Source: Siphonodentalium dalli
Taxonomy: Eukaryota; Mollusca; Scaphopoda; Gadilida; Siphonodentaliidae
Reading direction: 5' to 3'
Length of the DNA: 64,000 nt
Assembly: GCA_032622095.1 (NCBI GenBank)
Contig: CP136064.1
Span: 178,966,011-179,030,010 of the forward strand
Of the stretch, positions 45,389 through 57,947 are shown piece by piece. A program made the position numbers and the translations under genes. Position 1 is the first letter of the stretch; every line of letters starts with the position of its first letter. Under the pieces are notes generated by a model. It was not told the DNA's origin. It ran no database searches and saw nothing but the letters and a program-made list of their open reading frames with translations.

Positions 45389-47221
45389 ATGAAAGTGTCA
45401 ATGACACTGTAGCTCAACTTAGGTAGGGGCATAATTTAATGGTTGACAGTAAATGGAGGAATAGGAAAGGTGCTAATAGAAATGTCTAACCTGCGCCAAA
45501 GGATTTAGTGATGCAAAGAGTAAAATACAAGATGGCTGCTGGTGGCCATTTTTTTTGGCCAATTGACCCCAAAAGAACTCGTTCCCATCTACGTATAATT
45601 GTTAACATCCATGACAAATTTTATGAAGATCTGACCAAAGCTACAACCTACAATTTTCATGATGATCAGACGAACAGTACGACCTGTAGACCGCGCCAAT
45701 GGATTGAATTTTGAAATCCAAGATGGCCACTGGCAGCCATGTTTTTTGGCCGAATGACCCCACAATGATTCGTTCCCATCTACATGTCAATGTCAACATT
45801 CATGACAAATTTCATAAAGATTAGACCAAAGGTACAACCTGTAGCCCGTGCCAAAGGATTTAGTCATGCAAAGAGTAAAATCCAAGATGGCTGCTGGCGG
45901 CCATGTTTTTTGGCCGAACGACTCCAAAATCACTTGTTCCCATCTACATGTCAGAGTTAACATCCATGAAAAATTTAATAAAGATCAGACCAAAGGTATG
46001 ACCTGTTGGCCACGCCAAAGGATTTAGTCATGCAAAGAGTAAAATGCTGGTGGCCATGTTTGTTGACCGAATGACCCCAAAACGACTCGTTCCCATCTAC
46101 ATGTCATTGTTATAATTCATGACAAATTTCATGACCATCTGACCAAAGCTACGACCTGTAGCCCGCACCAAAGGATTTAGTCATGCAAAGAGTAAAATCC
46201 AAGATGGCTGCTGGCGGCCATGTTTTTTGACCGAATGACCCCAAAACGACTCGATCCCATCTACATGTCATTGTTATCATTCATGACAAATTTCATGATG
46301 ATCAGACGAAAGTACGACCTGTAGCCCGCGCCAATGGATTGAATTTTGAAATCCAAGATGGCCACCAGTGGCCATGTTTTTTGGCCGAATGACCCCACAA
46401 TGATTCGTTCCCATCTACATGTCAATGTCAACGTTCATGACAAATTTTATAAAGATTAGACCAAAGGCAACCTATAGCCCGCGCCAAAGGATTTAGTCAT
46501 GCAAAGAGTAAAATCCAAGATGGCTGCTGGCGGCCATGTTTTTTGGCCGAACGACTCCAAAATCACTCGTTCCCATCTACATGTCAGTGTTAACATCCAT
46601 GACAAATTTCATAAACTTCCGACCAACACAACGACCTGTAGCCCGCGCCAAAGGATTTAGTCATGCAAAGAGTAAAATCCAAGATGGCTGCTGGCAGCCA
46701 TGTTTTTTGGCCGAACGACCCCAAAATCACTCGTTCCCATCTACATGTCATTGTTAACATCAATGACAAATTTCATGATGATCAGACGAACAGTACGACC
46801 TGTAGCCCGCGCCAATGGATTGAATCTTGAAATCCAAGATGGCTGCCAGCGGCCATGTTTTTTGGCCGAATGACCCCAAAATGACTCGTTCCCATCTACA
46901 TGTCAATGTCAACATTCATGACAAATTTCATAAAGATCAGACCAAAGGTACGACCTGTAGCCCGCGCCAAAGGATTTAGTCATGCAAATAGTAAAATCCA
47001 AGATGGCTGCTGGCGGCCATGTTTTTCGGCCGAACGACCCCAAAATCACTCGTTCCCATCTACATGTCATTGTTAACATCCATGACAAATTTCATGATGT
47101 TCCGATCAAAGCTACGACCTGTAGCCCGCGCCAAAGTAAATTGTTGACGGACACACGGACACACGGACGACGGACGCCAAACCATGGCAATAGCTCAAAC
47201 TTACAAAAGTAAGTTGAGCTA
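45389..47221 (+). mobile_element. Helentron/HINE-like element, copy E4
   Basis: Same termini as E2 and E3. Its 3' half contains a different series of units, including a short ending GCCAAAGTAAATTGTTGACGG just before the hairpin. Confidence 0.65.
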
Positions 47222-47232
47222 AAAAATAATAA

Positions 47233-50200
47233 ATGAAAGTGTCAATGACACTGTAGCTCAACTTGGAAAGGGAATAATTTAATGTGTTACTGTCGATGGA
47301 GTGATTAGGAATGTGGAAAGTTGAATGTCTAATACTAGTTTATCAACATGAAGAGATATATATATATACATGTATATAAAAGTAAAATCTAAGATGGTTG
47401 CTGGCGGCTATGTTTTCCAACAATTAAAAAAATAGCTTTAGTCATGCAAAGAATAGAATCCAAAATGGCCACTGGCAGCCATGTTTTAATGCCGAATAAC
47501 CCCAAAATGACTCGTTCCCATTTAGATGTCATTGTTAACATCCATGACTAGTTTCATCATGATCTGACCAAAGGTACGACCTGTAGCCCGTGCTAAAGGA
47601 TTTAGTCATGCAAAGAGTAAAATCTAAGATGGCTGCCAGTGGCCATGTTTTTTGGCCGAATGACCCCAAAATTAATAGTTCCCATCTACATGTCAATATG
47701 AACATCCATGACAAATTTCATGATGATCAGACGAACAGTACGACCTGTAGCCCGTGCTAATGAATTGAATTTTGAAATCAAGGATGGCCGCTGGCGGCCA
47801 TGTTTTTCGGCCAAATGACCCCAAAATGACTCGTTCCCATCTACATGTCATTGTTAACATCCATGACAAATTTTATGATGATCAGACTAAAGGTACGACC
47901 TGTAGCCCGTGCTAATGGATTTAGTCATACAAAGAGTAAAATCCAAGATGGCTGCTGCGGCCATGTTTTTTGGCTGAATGACCCCAAAATGAATTGTTCC
48001 CATCTACATGTCAATATTAACATCCATGACAAATTTCATGATGATCAGACTAAAGGTACGACATGTAGCCCGTGCTAAAGAATTTAGTCCTACAAAGAGT
48101 AAAATCCAAGATGGCTGCTGGCGGCCATGTTTTTTGACCAAATGACCCCAAAACGACTCGATCCCATCTACATGTCATTGTTATCATTCATGACAAATTT
48201 CATGATGATCAGACGAACAGTACGACCTGTAGTCCGCGCCAATGGATTGAATTTTGAAATCTAAGATGGCCGCCAGCGGCCATGTTTTTTGGCCGAATGA
48301 ACCCACAATGATTCGTTCCCATCTACATGTCAATGTCAACATTCATGACAAATTCCATAAAGATTAGACCAAAGGCAACCTATAGCCCGCGCCAAAGGAT
48401 TTAGTCATGCAAAGAGTAAAATCCAAGATGGCTGCTGGCGGCCATGTTTTTTGGCCGAACAACTCCAAAATCACTCGTTCCCATCTACATGAGAGTGTTA
48501 ACATCCATGACAAATTTCATAAACTTCCGACCAAAACAACGACCTGTAGCCCGCACCAAAGGATTTAGTCATGCAAAGAGTAAAATCCAAGATGGCTGCT
48601 GGCAGCCATGTTTTTTGGCCGAACGACCCCAAAAACACTCGTTCCCATCTACATGTCAATGTCAACATTCATGACAAATTTCATAAAGATCAGACCAAAG
48701 GTACGACCTGTAGCCCGCGCCAAAGGATTTAGTCATGCAAAGAGTAAAATCCAAGATGGCTGCTGGCGGCCATGTTTTTCGGCCGAACGACCCCAAAATC
48801 ACTCGTTCCCATCTACATGTCATTGTTAACATCCATGACAAATTTCATGATGTTCCGATCAAAGCTACGACCTGTAGCCCGCGCCAATGGATTGAATTTT
48901 GAAATATAAGATGGCCGCCAGCGGCCATGTTTTTTGGCCGAATGACCCCACAATGATTCGTTCCCATCTACATGTCAATGTCAACATTCATGACAAATTT
49001 CATAAAGATTAGACCAAAGGTACAACCTGTAGCCCGCGCCAAAGGATTTAGTCATGCAAAGAGTAAAATCCAAGATGGCTGCTGGCGGCCATGTTTTTTG
49101 GCCGAACAACTCCAAAATCACTCGTTCCTATCTACATGAGAGTGTTAACGTCCATGACAAATTTCATAAACTTCCGACCAAAACAACGACCTGTAGCCCA
49201 CGCCAAAGGATTTAGTCATGCAAAGAGTAAAATCCAAGATGGCTGCTGGCAGCCATGTTTTTTGGCCGAACGACCCCAAAATGACTCGTTCCCATCTACA
49301 TGTCAATATTAACATCCATGACAAATTTCATGATGATCAGACGAACAGTACGACCTGTAGCCCGCGCCAATGGATTGAATTTTGAAATCTAAGATGGCCG
49401 CCAGCGGCCATGTTTTTTGGCCGAATGACCCCACAATGATTCGTTCCCATCACATGTCAATGTCAACATTCATGACAAATTTCATAAAGATTAGACCAAA
49501 GGTACAACCTGTAGCCCGCGCCAAAGGATTTAGTCATGCAAAGCGTAAAATCCAAGATGGCTGCTGGCAGCCATGTTTTTTGGTCCGAACGACACCAAAA
49601 TCACTCGTTCCCATCTACATGTCATTATTAACATCAATGACAAATTTCATGATGATCAGGCGAACAGTACGATCTGTAGCACGCGCCAATGGATTGAATT
49701 TTGAAATCCAAGATGGCTGCCAGCGGCCATGTTTTTTTGGCCGAATGACCCCCAAAATGACTCGTTCCCATCTACATGTCAATGTCAACATTCATGACAA
49801 ATTTCATAAAGATCAGACCAAAGGTACGACCTGTAGCCCGGGCCAAAGGATTTAGTCATGCAAAGAGTAAAATCCAAGATGGCTGCTGGCGGCCATGTTT
49901 TTCGGCCGAACGACCCCAAAATCACTCGTTCCCATCTACATGTCATTGTTAACATCCATGACAAATTTCATGATGTTCCCGATCGAAGCTACGACCTGTA
50001 ACCCGCACCAAAGGATTTAGTCATGCAAAGAGTAAAATCCAAGATGGCTGCTGGCGGCCATGTTTATTGGCCGAACAACCCCAAAATGACTCGTTCCCAT
50101 CTACATGTCAATATTAACATCCATGACAAATTTCATGATGATCAGACGAACAGTACGACCTGTAGCCCGCGCCAATGGATTTAATTTTGAAATCTAAGAT

Positions 50201-50900
50201 GGCCGCCAGCGGCCATGTTTTTTGGCCGAATGACCCCACAATGATTCGTTCCCATCTACATGTCAATGTCAACATTCATGACAAATTTCATAAAGATTAG
50301 ACCAAAGGTACAACCTATAGCCCGCGCCAAAGGATTTAGTCATGCAAAGAGTAAAATCGAAGATGGCTGCTGGCGGCCATGTTTTTTGGCCGAACAACTC
50401 CAAAATCACTCGTTCCCATCTACATGAGAGTGTTAACATCCATGACAAATTTCATAAACTTCCGACCAAAACAACGACCTGTAGCCCGCGCCAAAGGATT
50501 TAGTCATGCAAAGAGTAAAATCCAAGATGGCTGCTAGCAGCCATGTTTTTTGGCTGAACGACCCCAAAATCACTCGTTCCCATCTACATGTCATTATTAA
50601 CATCAATGACAAATTTCATGATGATCAGATGAACAGTACGACCTGTATGCCGCGCCAATGGATTGAATCTTGAAATCCAAGATGGCTGCCAGCGGCCATG
50701 TTTTTTGGCCGAATGACCCCAAAATGACTCGTTCCCATCTACATGTCAATGTCAACATTCATGACAAATTTCATGAAGATCAGACCAAAGGTACAACCTG
50801 TAGCCCGCGCCAAAGGAAATTGTTGACGGACACACGGACACACGGACGATGGACGCCAAACCATGGCAATAGCTCAAACTTACAAAAGTAAGTTGAGCTA
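47233..50900 (+). mobile_element. Helentron/HINE-like element, copy E5 (longest, 3.7 kb)
   Basis: The 5' end begins only 11 bp after the 3' end of E4 (ATGAAAGTGTC at 47,233). Its leader resembles the older copy at 16.9 kb (CTCAACTTGGAAAGGG; GTCGATGGAGTGATTAGGAA) rather than E1-E4. It carries about 20 satellite units and the standard 3' hairpin ending at 50,900. The frame 49382-49855 (157 codons) is satellite read-through. Confidence 0.65.
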
Positions 50901-50903
50901 AAA

Positions 50904-51030
50904 ATGTTAGGCCAATGCATTCTCTTATATATGCGAGGCGACCTATGGTCGACTCGCATATATAAGAGAATGCATTGACACAGGGTAATAAAATCCCGAC
51001 CTACGACTGGATTTGATATGGCGGGTCACA
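50904..51030. repeat. Inverted copy of the 39.83-39.95 kb spacer segment
   Basis: GTTAGGCCAATGCATTCTCT ... ACAGGGTAATAAAATCCCGA ... GACTGGATTTGATATGG is the reverse complement of about 39,835-39,945 (and of its copies in units 2 and 3). The tandem array is thus bracketed by inverted segments. Confidence 0.65.
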
Positions 51031-51056
51031 TTTAGGCATTTTCTACCAGTCATTGA

Positions 51057-51640
51057 CCATGACAGGAGTCACCAGATGCTAATTTGCAGGATTGATCAGG
51101 ATGGAAACCAAACAAAGAAGGATAATTGCAGAACGGAAAATGCGAACAATGTCATTGGGAATTCCTTTGAAAGCACTCCCGATGGTGATTCTCCATACCA
51201 AATTTCAGTGAGAACCAAAGAAACATGGTTGAAATATCTGCAGGGACAGACCAAAAAACCAAGATTTCCAGATATGTAGACAAAGGATAACGCAAAAAAA
51301 TTAAAACACGAATGTCATTTACCCCTCTTTTGAAAGCAGTCAAGATGGCAAACCTCCATGCCAAATTATATTCAGATCTGATAAACCATAGCTGAGATAT
51401 ATGCCGAGATGGACAGAAAACCACTAATTTCCTTGTGAACAACGAAGGATAACTTTAGAACGGAAACTTTAACAAAGTCATTAGGCCATCTTTTGAAAGT
51501 ACTCCTGATGTCAAACATTCGTTCTAAATTTAATTCAGAACCGACAACCCATGGCTGAGATATATCCCAAGAGGGACGTGAAGACAAAGTTGATCCAGTA
51601 TACGCCCCCATTTTTCTCTGAGAACCAAACAAGTACTTGA
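51057..51640 (-). repeat. Three ~165-bp tandem units
   Basis: CTTTTGAAAGCAGTCAAGATGG-like blocks occur near 51,165, 51,330 and 51,490, each followed by CTGAGATATAT-like words and a GGACAG/GGACGT stretch. Four frames on both strands are repeat read-through. Confidence 0.55.
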
Positions 51641-51787
51641 CCTAGTTCATTAAAAATATATAGTGAGTAACAACATGCTATAGGAAATATTAAATTGTAT
51701 AACATTTTGCAATATTTGATTAGCAAAATACTATGCTATATGGGAATTACCTTAACAAATAATTGAGAATAATTTACTTAAACTCAC

Positions 51788-51860
51788 CTCGTAATCCTAA
51801 TATTCCTCCAACGAATCCTCCTGATATTGTACCATTTATCAACTCACTCTTGCCACGGTA
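51788..51860 (-). CDS. TIMM22: TIMM22 third-from-window exon (third membrane segment)
   Basis: On the minus strand, acceptor TTAATTACAG precedes TAC CGT GGC; the exon encodes YRGKSELINGTISGG then FVGGILGLR and one base (G), followed by donor GTGAGTT. It is 73 bp: 24 codons plus one base, phase 0 to phase 1, matching both neighbours. The S-Y-R-G-K join with the upstream exon and the glycine-rich G-x-x-x-G helix are typical of Tim22 between its second and third membrane helices. It was too short and lacked a start codon, so simple ORF calling misses it. No stop or shift is present. Confidence 0.85.
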
Positions 51861-52829
51861 CTGTAATTAATAAATGTCTCCTTATATGTTTTTGACATGG
51901 GGAGATACAAAACTTCATGAAATATATTGGGATACTAGGACATGCTATGTATCATGATACATTTTTATGCTGTTGAGAATTTACTGAAAAGCTAAAACAT
52001 GTGCATATTTTTCATTGACTATTTTCACCCACCAACTCCTATTATACACCTATTGACTGCCTTGGGGTAGAATAGCAATAATTATTATATACGTCGAGTT
52101 CGCAGAGGATCATACTGTCTTTTGATTGGACAAAGCATGATCATGTGTCAGAGAGTAGTTTGGACAACTATCTAACTATCACCCAGGCTATAGCCTTCAA
52201 ACTATTACCTGCCTGCTGGTGGTTGGCGTGAGGCAAGAATTGTGGCAAGCGAACTATTGCATAGGCTTTAGTCTTTGAACCATTTATCCATCTGCTTACA
52301 TCACGGTTGGCGCCCAGCAAGCACCTATAGAACACCTATTGACTGCCTTGTGGTGGAATAGCGAGAGCTACATGTAATTTCCCTTTGATTGTGTCTTCTG
52401 AACAGCAAGCAGGACTATCGATCTCAGTCAACAGGCTATTCCACTCTAAGGCAGAAAATAGGTGTATACCTTTTTCCTGAGGTGGTGTCTTTTGAATAGC
52501 AAGCAAGACTATTGATCGAAGCCACAGAAGACACTATCGAGGAAATAGCTATCGTACATGCAACATTATAGCAATTGATTTGAAAGTCGTCTGCTTGTTA
52601 ACATTTTGTCAATGGGAGGGTGGGGGGGGGGGGTAATAAATCAAAGACTATAGTGCGGGCGATAGTCAAAACTACTAGAAGACCCTTGGTGAACTCTACA
52701 TATACAATAAATTATTATTGTCATTTTGACTATTTACAGATGCCAAAACAGAAGTCCAGTTATCAATTCTTGCTACTGCATGCTCCTTGTTTTCATTCCT
52801 ATGTTTTGAAATATACCTTGGACAATAAA

Positions 52830-53108
52830 AAAAAAATAATCCAAACTGGAGTTATCGGTCGGAAACCAAAAATATTAACAGACGGTCAAATTCTAAGTCG
52901 AAAAAGGGCTGTAACTCATGTAAAAATATTTGGACGGAACCCATATTCGAACTTGGCCTGTATCTTTAGCTGGGAAATAGACATACCAACTTTGGTTCAG
53001 ATCAAATAATCCAAACTGGAGTTATCGATCGGAAACCAAAAATGTTAACGGACAGACGGACGGCTCGACTGATTACATAATACAACCTTTTTTCAAAAAG
53101 GGCGTATA
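52830..53108 (+). mobile_element. Satellite element family 3, 3' end
   Basis: Units share ATAATCCAAACTGGAGTTATCG (twice, about 180 bp apart) and GGACGGAACCCATATTCGAA. They are followed by GGACAGACGGACGG and a hairpin CCTTTTTTCAAAAAGGGCG. The frame 52620-53009 runs through it and is not a gene. Confidence 0.6.
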
Positions 53109-54389
53109 AAAATATAGGAGATGAATGTATTGTGACACAATCGTTACAGCCCAATTGAGCAAGAGGTTTTATTCAGCTTGCACAGCAATAAGACTCTCTA
53201 CAGTGTCTGTAATTAGGTATTAGGTACTTTTGCCTGATTCTGATGATGCTCATGACGTTAACACCGCATTTAAAATTTGACCTGAGTACACCCCAGGTAT
53301 TGTTTTTGGATACAGCATATTGTTAAAAGTCAGGCTTTCTTTCAAAATATACATGTAATTATCTGAGACATGTGGAACATGGAATTTAATAACGTTGACT
53401 TGTAACATCAAGATTTGTAAGGGATTTAGACCAGTGAAATGGGAGTTACAACATCAGTAAACATCTGTTGACTGTCAAAGGATAAAATTTTTCACTCAAA
53501 TTTAAAATAAAATCCAAATACTGAACACCCATCATCAAGCAAAACGTTAGCATCAAGCACAATGTACACAATGATATCCATTTTCAACCTACTTTTAGCC
53601 ATACTGTCAGATGTGATATTTCTACTGTTTATTCAACCACTTCACTGCTTAATGACGTTATGACGTCGTGTGCTGCTGTTGACGTAATTACCATTCTCCA
53701 GTGGGAAAATATAAGGGCAATTTCACAAGGACCATAAAACTGACTCAGTTGAAAGGCTATTATCACTCACAATCATGGAACATCATACACTGTTTGAAAC
53801 TTTGATATACAGTTATTCCGATCCACCAATCTCTGTGTTCCAGTTATGTATAATGGCCTACTGCTATTGTGCTGAAGTAGGTCCATAGTACCTACAGACT
53901 ATATAGTACACGGCGTGCACTTTTGCATCCATAACTAGCAGCGAAGAGGTTAAAGGTGGGGTGACACAATCCAGTTTGTGTTCTACTTAGAGGTTGGGAC
54001 AGGTCCAGATTTTATAGGGAGTGTTAGTAATGCTGGAGAGAGAAGTTGATTCCAACTAATCCATTCATCAAAGCTGAGTTCTTAAAGGGACTCAAGGACT
54101 TAGTAGCTTCATGCAAAATAACATAAAAGTTTGTACATGTAAAACAACTACCATCAACAAATACATGAACAAATAGATTGACTTTGTTCTTATTTTCATT
54201 ATTAATAACTCTCCAATAATGAGATTTTTATTGTCAGAGCCATTCTGTAACCAAAACTTGAAGTAAACATTGAACAAGAGTATCGCTAGGGCACGGCAAA
54301 ATACGCCCTTTAGCCATTTCGATTTGTACTACCGCAAAATAAAATAATAATTTGAGCATACAAAGAATTCTCATATACCCCTAATTTCA

Positions 54390-56060
54390 ATGCCAAAATT
54401 GGGTCAAATAATGGACGTAACTCATGTGAATATATTTGGACAGAACCCATATTCGAACTTGGCCTGTAGTTTTAGCTAGGAAATCCAAACATGAGCAGGG
54501 TTGGGGTAATCATAATCAGAATCAAAGTAATTGATTACAAAATTTGGAGTAATCGCCTGTTATCAGTAATCATGACATTTTTTTTATTACAAGTAATCAT
54601 AATCAATTACTTTCAAATGTACCAGTAATCATGATTCAATTTTGATTACTTTTACCAAAATACCCATAAGGATGGCTATTGGATACTCATAGTCTGTGGA
54701 GTGCGCACAGATACAAACAACATATCAGAAGTTAGTACAATTTTTTTCCTGTGGTACACTGTGTACATTCTGGCAGTGGACACAGATAACAAAACACAAT
54801 TGCTGAAATGTTGAATACAGCATGTATGGCAATAAACTTATGATAGATACAGGCACTGAAATGTTCTAATATGAATAAAATAGTCTAGCCAACTTCAATT
54901 AGGATTAATTATTATTGGGACTGCTGCAGACAATGGCTGTAGAGTCACACTGGAACAATAGGGCCAATTAACTGAACAAAGCAGGTGTGATGTACATCAG
55001 TAGACCTAATTAGCTGGTTTGTAATTTACTGCACTCATGGAGTTACATGTAAGCCTCATTTAATCCTCATCAGGATATCAATGGATGATCATCAAATAAA
55101 CCTTAGTGTTATTTTCATTGTGTTGGGTATTGAATCTAACAGAACATGCAAATAATTTATAAGTGCTTCTAATGATAATTTCATAAATATTATGCGTTAG
55201 TTTCAATGCATGTAAGACAAATATATCTACATATATATATACACATACAACACAATATATTCCAAATAAGTTGGTGCACAACTTGATGGTGAAACCTCAC
55301 CAATACATGTAAATGTAAAAAGTTTATGAGTTTATTTCTTTCTATTGATTGAGTCATTTCTTGTTTCCATCTTATGTAGTGGTGTTTTATTCAATCAAAT
55401 CTGATATTTCAATTTTATTTATTTCATTATTTATTCCTATGCGATCAAAATGGATGGAAACTAATAATTGTAATCAGATGTAATCAAAAAGCAATCGATT
55501 ACATTTACTAAAGTATTTGTCATCATAATTGATTTTATTGAAAAAATTTAATCAGTAATCGTAATCATGTAAATCAAAAGTAAATGTAATCATAATCGAT
55601 TACATTGGTATGTAATTTCCCCAACCCTGAACATGAGTTATCAGTCCAGTCGGAAACCGAAATGTTATGAAATTGGTCAAGTCGAAAAAGGGCCGTAACT
55701 CATGTAATAATAATTGAACGGAACCCAGATTAAAACTTGGTCTGTATCTTTAGCTGGGAAATACACATACCAACTTTGGTTCAGATCAAATAATCCAAAT
55801 TTGAGTTATCAGTCGGAAACCAAAAATGTTAAAAGATGGTAAAATTCTAAGTCGAGTTATCGGTTCGGTCGGAAACCGAAATGTTATGAAATTGGTAAAG
55901 TCGAAAAAGGGCCGTAACTCATGTAAAAATATTTGGACCGAACCCATATTCGAACTTGGCCTGTATTTTTGGCTGGGAAATACATACACCAACATTGGTC
56001 CTGATCAAATAATCCAAACTCGAGTTATCGATCGAAAACCAAAAAAGTTTTTTCCGCTTC
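54390..56060 (+). repeat. Satellite family 3 array, interrupted by a hAT element
   Basis: The units at about 54,390-54,487 and 55,638-56,050 are parts of one array split by the hAT insertion. They share GGGCCGTAACTCATGTAA and AACCCATATTCGAACTTGGC. No terminal hairpin is seen here. Confidence 0.6.
54496..55629. mobile_element. Non-autonomous hAT transposon, 1,134 bp
   Basis: The ends are CAGGGTTGGGGTAATCATAA ... ATTTCCCCAACCCTG, and AACATGAG is duplicated exactly at 54,488-54,495 and 55,630-55,637. An 8-bp duplication with CAGGGTTG ends is diagnostic of hAT. Subterminal repeats of GTAATCATAATCAATTAC type fill both ends, in both orientations. The interior has no transposase frame. It inserted into a satellite unit, whose sequence reads through if the element and one 8-bp copy are removed. 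Confidence 0.85.
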
Positions 56061-56369
56061 TATGTTTAGAACCGCCCGTTGTGATAATTCAGGCAATCTT
56101 AGATAGAGATAGAGTTCTCCTGCTTGCTATGCTCCTCGAGCTATAAAATGTCCCTAATTGATTAGATGTATTATAGTAATTATACCAGAAAATTCTGGAA
56201 AATTTTACATAAAATAATATTAATCGATAGAAGCGTTTCCGGACAAGGGGTCTTCGATTCATAATTATTCATTTATACCCAGGAAATTGTATACAAGAGG
56301 TGGCATCAGAGATGCTGTGTCTCGTTTTCGGTGGCTTACCGCCGGTGGCTACCGCCAATTGGTGTGCAT

Positions 56370-57525
56370 CAGTATCGGTAGACTAATTAATAGGTAAAAT
56401 CGAAAAATGACTAATTAAGGGCCATAACTCTATCAAATTTTATCGGGCCAGGCTGGTTTTCGAACTCGTCTGAAATATTCTTGGCAAGTATGTCTATTCC
56501 AAATTTTAAACAAATCGGAGGACGTTTGTTGAAGTTATCGCGCTAACGAGCTAAAAATCCACGAAAAATTACTAATTAAGGGCCATAACTCTATCAAATT
56601 TTTCGAACTCGTCCAGGATATTATTGGAAGACACTAATATACCAAATTTTAGTTGAATCGGATGACGTTTGTTGAAGTTATCGCGCTAACGAGCTCAAAA
56701 TTCGTACAAAATGACTACTTAAGGAAAAATAACTCTATCAAATTTTATCGGACCGGGCCGGTTTTCTAACTCGTGCGAGGTATTCTTGGGAGACACCTAT
56801 ATATCAAAATTTCAATCAAATAGGATGATGTTTGTTAAATTATCGCGCTAACGAGCTGAAAATTTGTGAAAAAATGACTAATTAAGGGCCATAACTCTAT
56901 CAAATTTTATCGGGCCTGGCCGGTTTTCGATCTCGACCGAGATATTCTTGGGAGACACCTATATACCAAATTTCAATCAAATCGGATAACGTTTGTTGGA
57001 AGTTATCGCGCTAACGAGCTGAAAATTCTTGAAAAATGACTAATTAAGGGCCACAACTCTATCAAATTTTATCGGACCAGGCCGGTTTTCGAACTCGTCC
57101 GAGATATTCTTGGGAGACACCTATATACCAAATTTCAATCAAATCGGATAACGTTTGTTGAAGTTATCGCGCTAACGAGCTGAAAATTCGTGAAAAATGA
57201 CTAATTAAGGGCCATAACTCTATCAAATTTTATCGGACCAGGCCGGTTTTCGAACTCGTCCGAGATATTCTTGGGAGACACCTATATCCCAAATTTCAAT
57301 CGAATCAGATAACGTTTGTTGAAGTTGTTGTGCTAACGAGCCTAAAATCAGTGAAAAATGGCAAAGGGCCATATAAACTCTGTAATTTTTTTTAATCCGT
57401 CAATAAACGGTTGAGTTATAAGAAAAACACGCCAGCCGCCCGCCCGCCTGCCCGCCCGCCGCCTGCCCACCGTCCCTCATCAAACTATAAGTCGAGTTTT
57501 GGAAAAAAACTCGACTAAAACTTGT
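56370..57525 (+). mobile_element. Satellite element family 2 with terminal hairpin
   Basis: About six units of ~155-162 bp carry AGGGCCATAACTCTATCAAA and GTTATCGCGCTAACGAGCT. They are followed by a C-rich stretch (57,432-57,478) and a stem-loop AGTCGAGTTTTGGAAAAAAACTCGACT at about 57,491-57,517. Repeat units, low-complexity stretch and hairpin follow the same order as in families 1, 3 and 4. Confidence 0.65.
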
Positions 57526-57947
57526 TATAGGAAGCGATAGAGCATCTTTAACTTTTGGAAAATAATTTTGTTATATATATATCTTTATTTCCTCAATAAA
57601 TGAAGATTTGAAGATGGAGACAGATCAGCCAGACTTAAGGACAACAGAGAGACAGCACCAGACAGAGATAAAGACAGTATGGGAGAACATAGAATAGAGC
57701 TAGTTCAGTTAGAGACGAATGGAGAGAAACAGAGAGGGGATTAATTAAAGCCAGATAAACTTAAATGTACAGAGAACCCCCAACTCCCAAGTCACAGTAC
57801 CCCAGCCATCAGCACGCAGACGACCGTTACAACTGCAATATTCCCTCACAACCCCAAACATGTAAATGAAATAAGAAACCATTATCGCGCTGATGATGAA
57901 CGATAGTTCCATTCGCACCACAGCACCTTAGACGGCTTCAGAAAATA

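Larger units (their letters stand above)
39421..47220 (+). repeat. Tandem amplification, three 2.5-2.7 kb units
   Basis: Units are 39,421-41,965 (2,545 bp), 41,966-44,670 (2,705 bp) and 44,671-47,220 (2,550 bp). Each holds a ~715-bp spacer (GAAGTAAATTTTGTCTAATT ...) with one palindromic MITE, then one complete Helentron-like element. The spacers are nearly identical: unit 1 has CTTCTATATATG where units 2 and 3 have CTTACATGTATATATG (40,055 / 42,600 / 45,304). Unit 2 is longer by exactly one 160-bp satellite unit (about 43,566-43,725). Unit 3 diverges in unit order after about 46,120. Confidence 0.85.
36825..51787 (-). other. 15 kb TIMM22 intron filled with satellite elements
   Basis: Donor GTGAGTT (complement of 51,781-51,787) and the acceptor at 36,825 bound the intron. 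About 12.8 kb of it (38,064-50,900) is head-to-tail Helentron-like copies plus three near-identical 0.7 kb spacers. The rest is palindromes and smaller satellites. Confidence 0.75.

Noticed and set aside
38180-50850. CRISPR-like regular repeats
   Set aside because: Units are ~160 bp, near-identical throughout with no unique spacers, in a eukaryotic context.
40966-50891. Many plus-strand open frames of 66-157 codons with repeated words such as KIQDGCWRPCF and FPSTCQ
   Set aside because: They are read-through of the ~160-bp satellite, whose length often keeps a frame open for one or two units; frames shift between units and no start context or splice sites support them.
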